DNA of 64,000 nt from contig OX621240.1 in assembly GCA_951640165.1 (NCBI GenBank), positions 36,150,713 through 36,214,712 of the forward strand, given 5' to 3'. The stretch is from Pseudoips prasinana. Its lineage: Eukaryota > Arthropoda > Insecta > Lepidoptera > Nolidae. Under the pieces are notes generated by a model. That model saw only the letters and a list, made by a program, of their open reading frames with translations. It was not told the DNA's origin and ran no database searches. Each line of letters begins with the position of its first letter. The first letter of the stretch is position 1. The translations under genes were made by a program, and so were the position numbers. Shown here piece after piece: positions 63,011 to 64,000 of the stretch.

Positions 63011-63739
63011 AGACCACTGCCCATACGAGCACAGAGGAGGACCCTTTGAGTCCATTTTAGCTTATATAATCCGATAGGACGAATAGACGGATCCTATAGA
63101 AGAGATAGGGGGCCTGACAGACAGACAAATTCACGTCAATTATATACAGGATAACGTAGTTAATTTGGATTACTTTAGATTAGTTAACAGGAGCCACACA
63201 GGAAGGTACGGGCAGAAGGTAGTAATATCATAATTTATATTGAATCAGTATATTTACTAATATTACGAGATAACAATATTAATTAATTAATTAATACCGC
63301 TTCAATATTATAATTATTTCCCATAATTTCTGCAACAGTTGCGACATTATCGGTCATATATCTTGTTATTTGATTAGTAATATTCAATTATAATTGTGTC
63401 AGATAATTTCAATTTGCATACATTATTTATGTATAAGCAACCTTCCTTCTACGGATCTATCTATAGATGCGATGATGATATCTATGTCAAACAAGTAAAG
63501 ATTATTATTTTTCACTAATATGATCCCTGTGACGGTGTAACACGAGTAAGGTGCGTGGCGCTCTGAATATGGAAGCGAACAGATTTCTCTCGCACGGCGC
63601 GACTGCTAGAATGAACTTCGCGCTCAGACTCGTGTCCCGTGTGTATAACATTTTGTTCAAGTGTTGTGTATTACCAGCCGGCTGGCACTTAATAGTGTAT
63701 ATTGTGTCTCACAATAATATAATATCCTGGGACAATGTC

Positions 63740-63955
63740 ACACAGATCATCCTAGCCCCAAACTAAGCAAAGCTTGTACTACGGGTACCAGGCGACGATA
63801 TACATACTTATATAGATAGATAAATACTTAAATACATAGAAAACATCCATGACTCAGAAACAAATATTCGTGCTCATCACACAAATATTTGCACTTACCG
63901 GGATTCGAACCCAGGACCACCAGCCTCGTAGGCAGGAGCACTACCAACTAGGCCT
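63740..63955 (-). repeat. tRNA-derived SINE family T2 (full head)
   Basis: 'cccaaactaagcaaagcttg', 'tcatcacacaaatatttgca', 'ccgggattcgaacccaggac' (B-box complement) and 'aggagcactaccaactaggc' (A-box complement). Confidence 0.8.
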
Positions 63956-64000
63956 AAGTGACAGGTCATCACATCTCTTTAACCCAGTAAAGACGTTGCC

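Overview
The window looks like nuclear DNA of a moth or butterfly (Lepidoptera). It is AT-rich and intron-bearing, and it is packed with mobile elements typical of that order: a mag-like Ty3/gypsy element, RTE-, R1- and CR1/Jockey-like LINEs, tRNA- and 5S-derived SINEs, and Harbinger and Tc1-like MITEs. The two intact host genes are both innate-immunity genes: a two-domain C-type lectin of the immulectin kind and a cecropin.

Layout. 1-202 (minus) is the start of an unrecognised gene that runs off the left edge. 2,927-10,388 (plus) is a six-exon lectin gene whose exon joins are all phase 1. Its introns hold LINE relics, a decayed 47-bp minisatellite, MITEs, and a 55-bp x5 perfect tandem repeat grown inside a dead RTE LINE. 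10.4-26.7 kb is repeat-rich and has no supported host gene. 26.7-28.3 kb is a 5'-truncated RTE reverse transcriptase (minus). 29,006-33,509 is a complete but broken LTR retrotransposon with 5-bp target duplications, sitting inside an older repeat. 35,495-36,268 is one Harbinger-like element nested inside another. 38,853-39,008 (minus) is a lone exon resembling Ku80.

42.5-45.6 kb is the cecropin locus: an intact two-exon gene (44,341-45,527) with NF-kB, GATA and TATA motifs, and 1.7 kb upstream an inverted copy of exon 1 that has lost its ATG at the edge of a terminal-inverted-repeat element. 46-52 kb is SINEs, MITEs and perfect hairpins. 53.0-56.8 kb looks like a decayed DNA transposon carrying a multi-exon, serine-rich, transposase-like gene that was later interrupted by an R1-clade LINE with a 13-bp target duplication. 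60.2-61.1 kb is a decayed CR1/Jockey-like reverse transcriptase. The rest is SINEs, MITEs and unrecognised AT-rich sequence.

How it fits together. The lectin (microbe recognition) and the cecropin (membrane-active killing peptide) both have an upstream kB-type motif, which is consistent with shared Toll/IMD control. Being in one window does not prove they are co-regulated. I found no CRISPR, operon or clearly new multi-gene system. The most unusual items are the broken inverted cecropin exon, the orphan Ku80-like exon, the layered transposon at 53-57 kb, and the unrecognised protein at the left edge.
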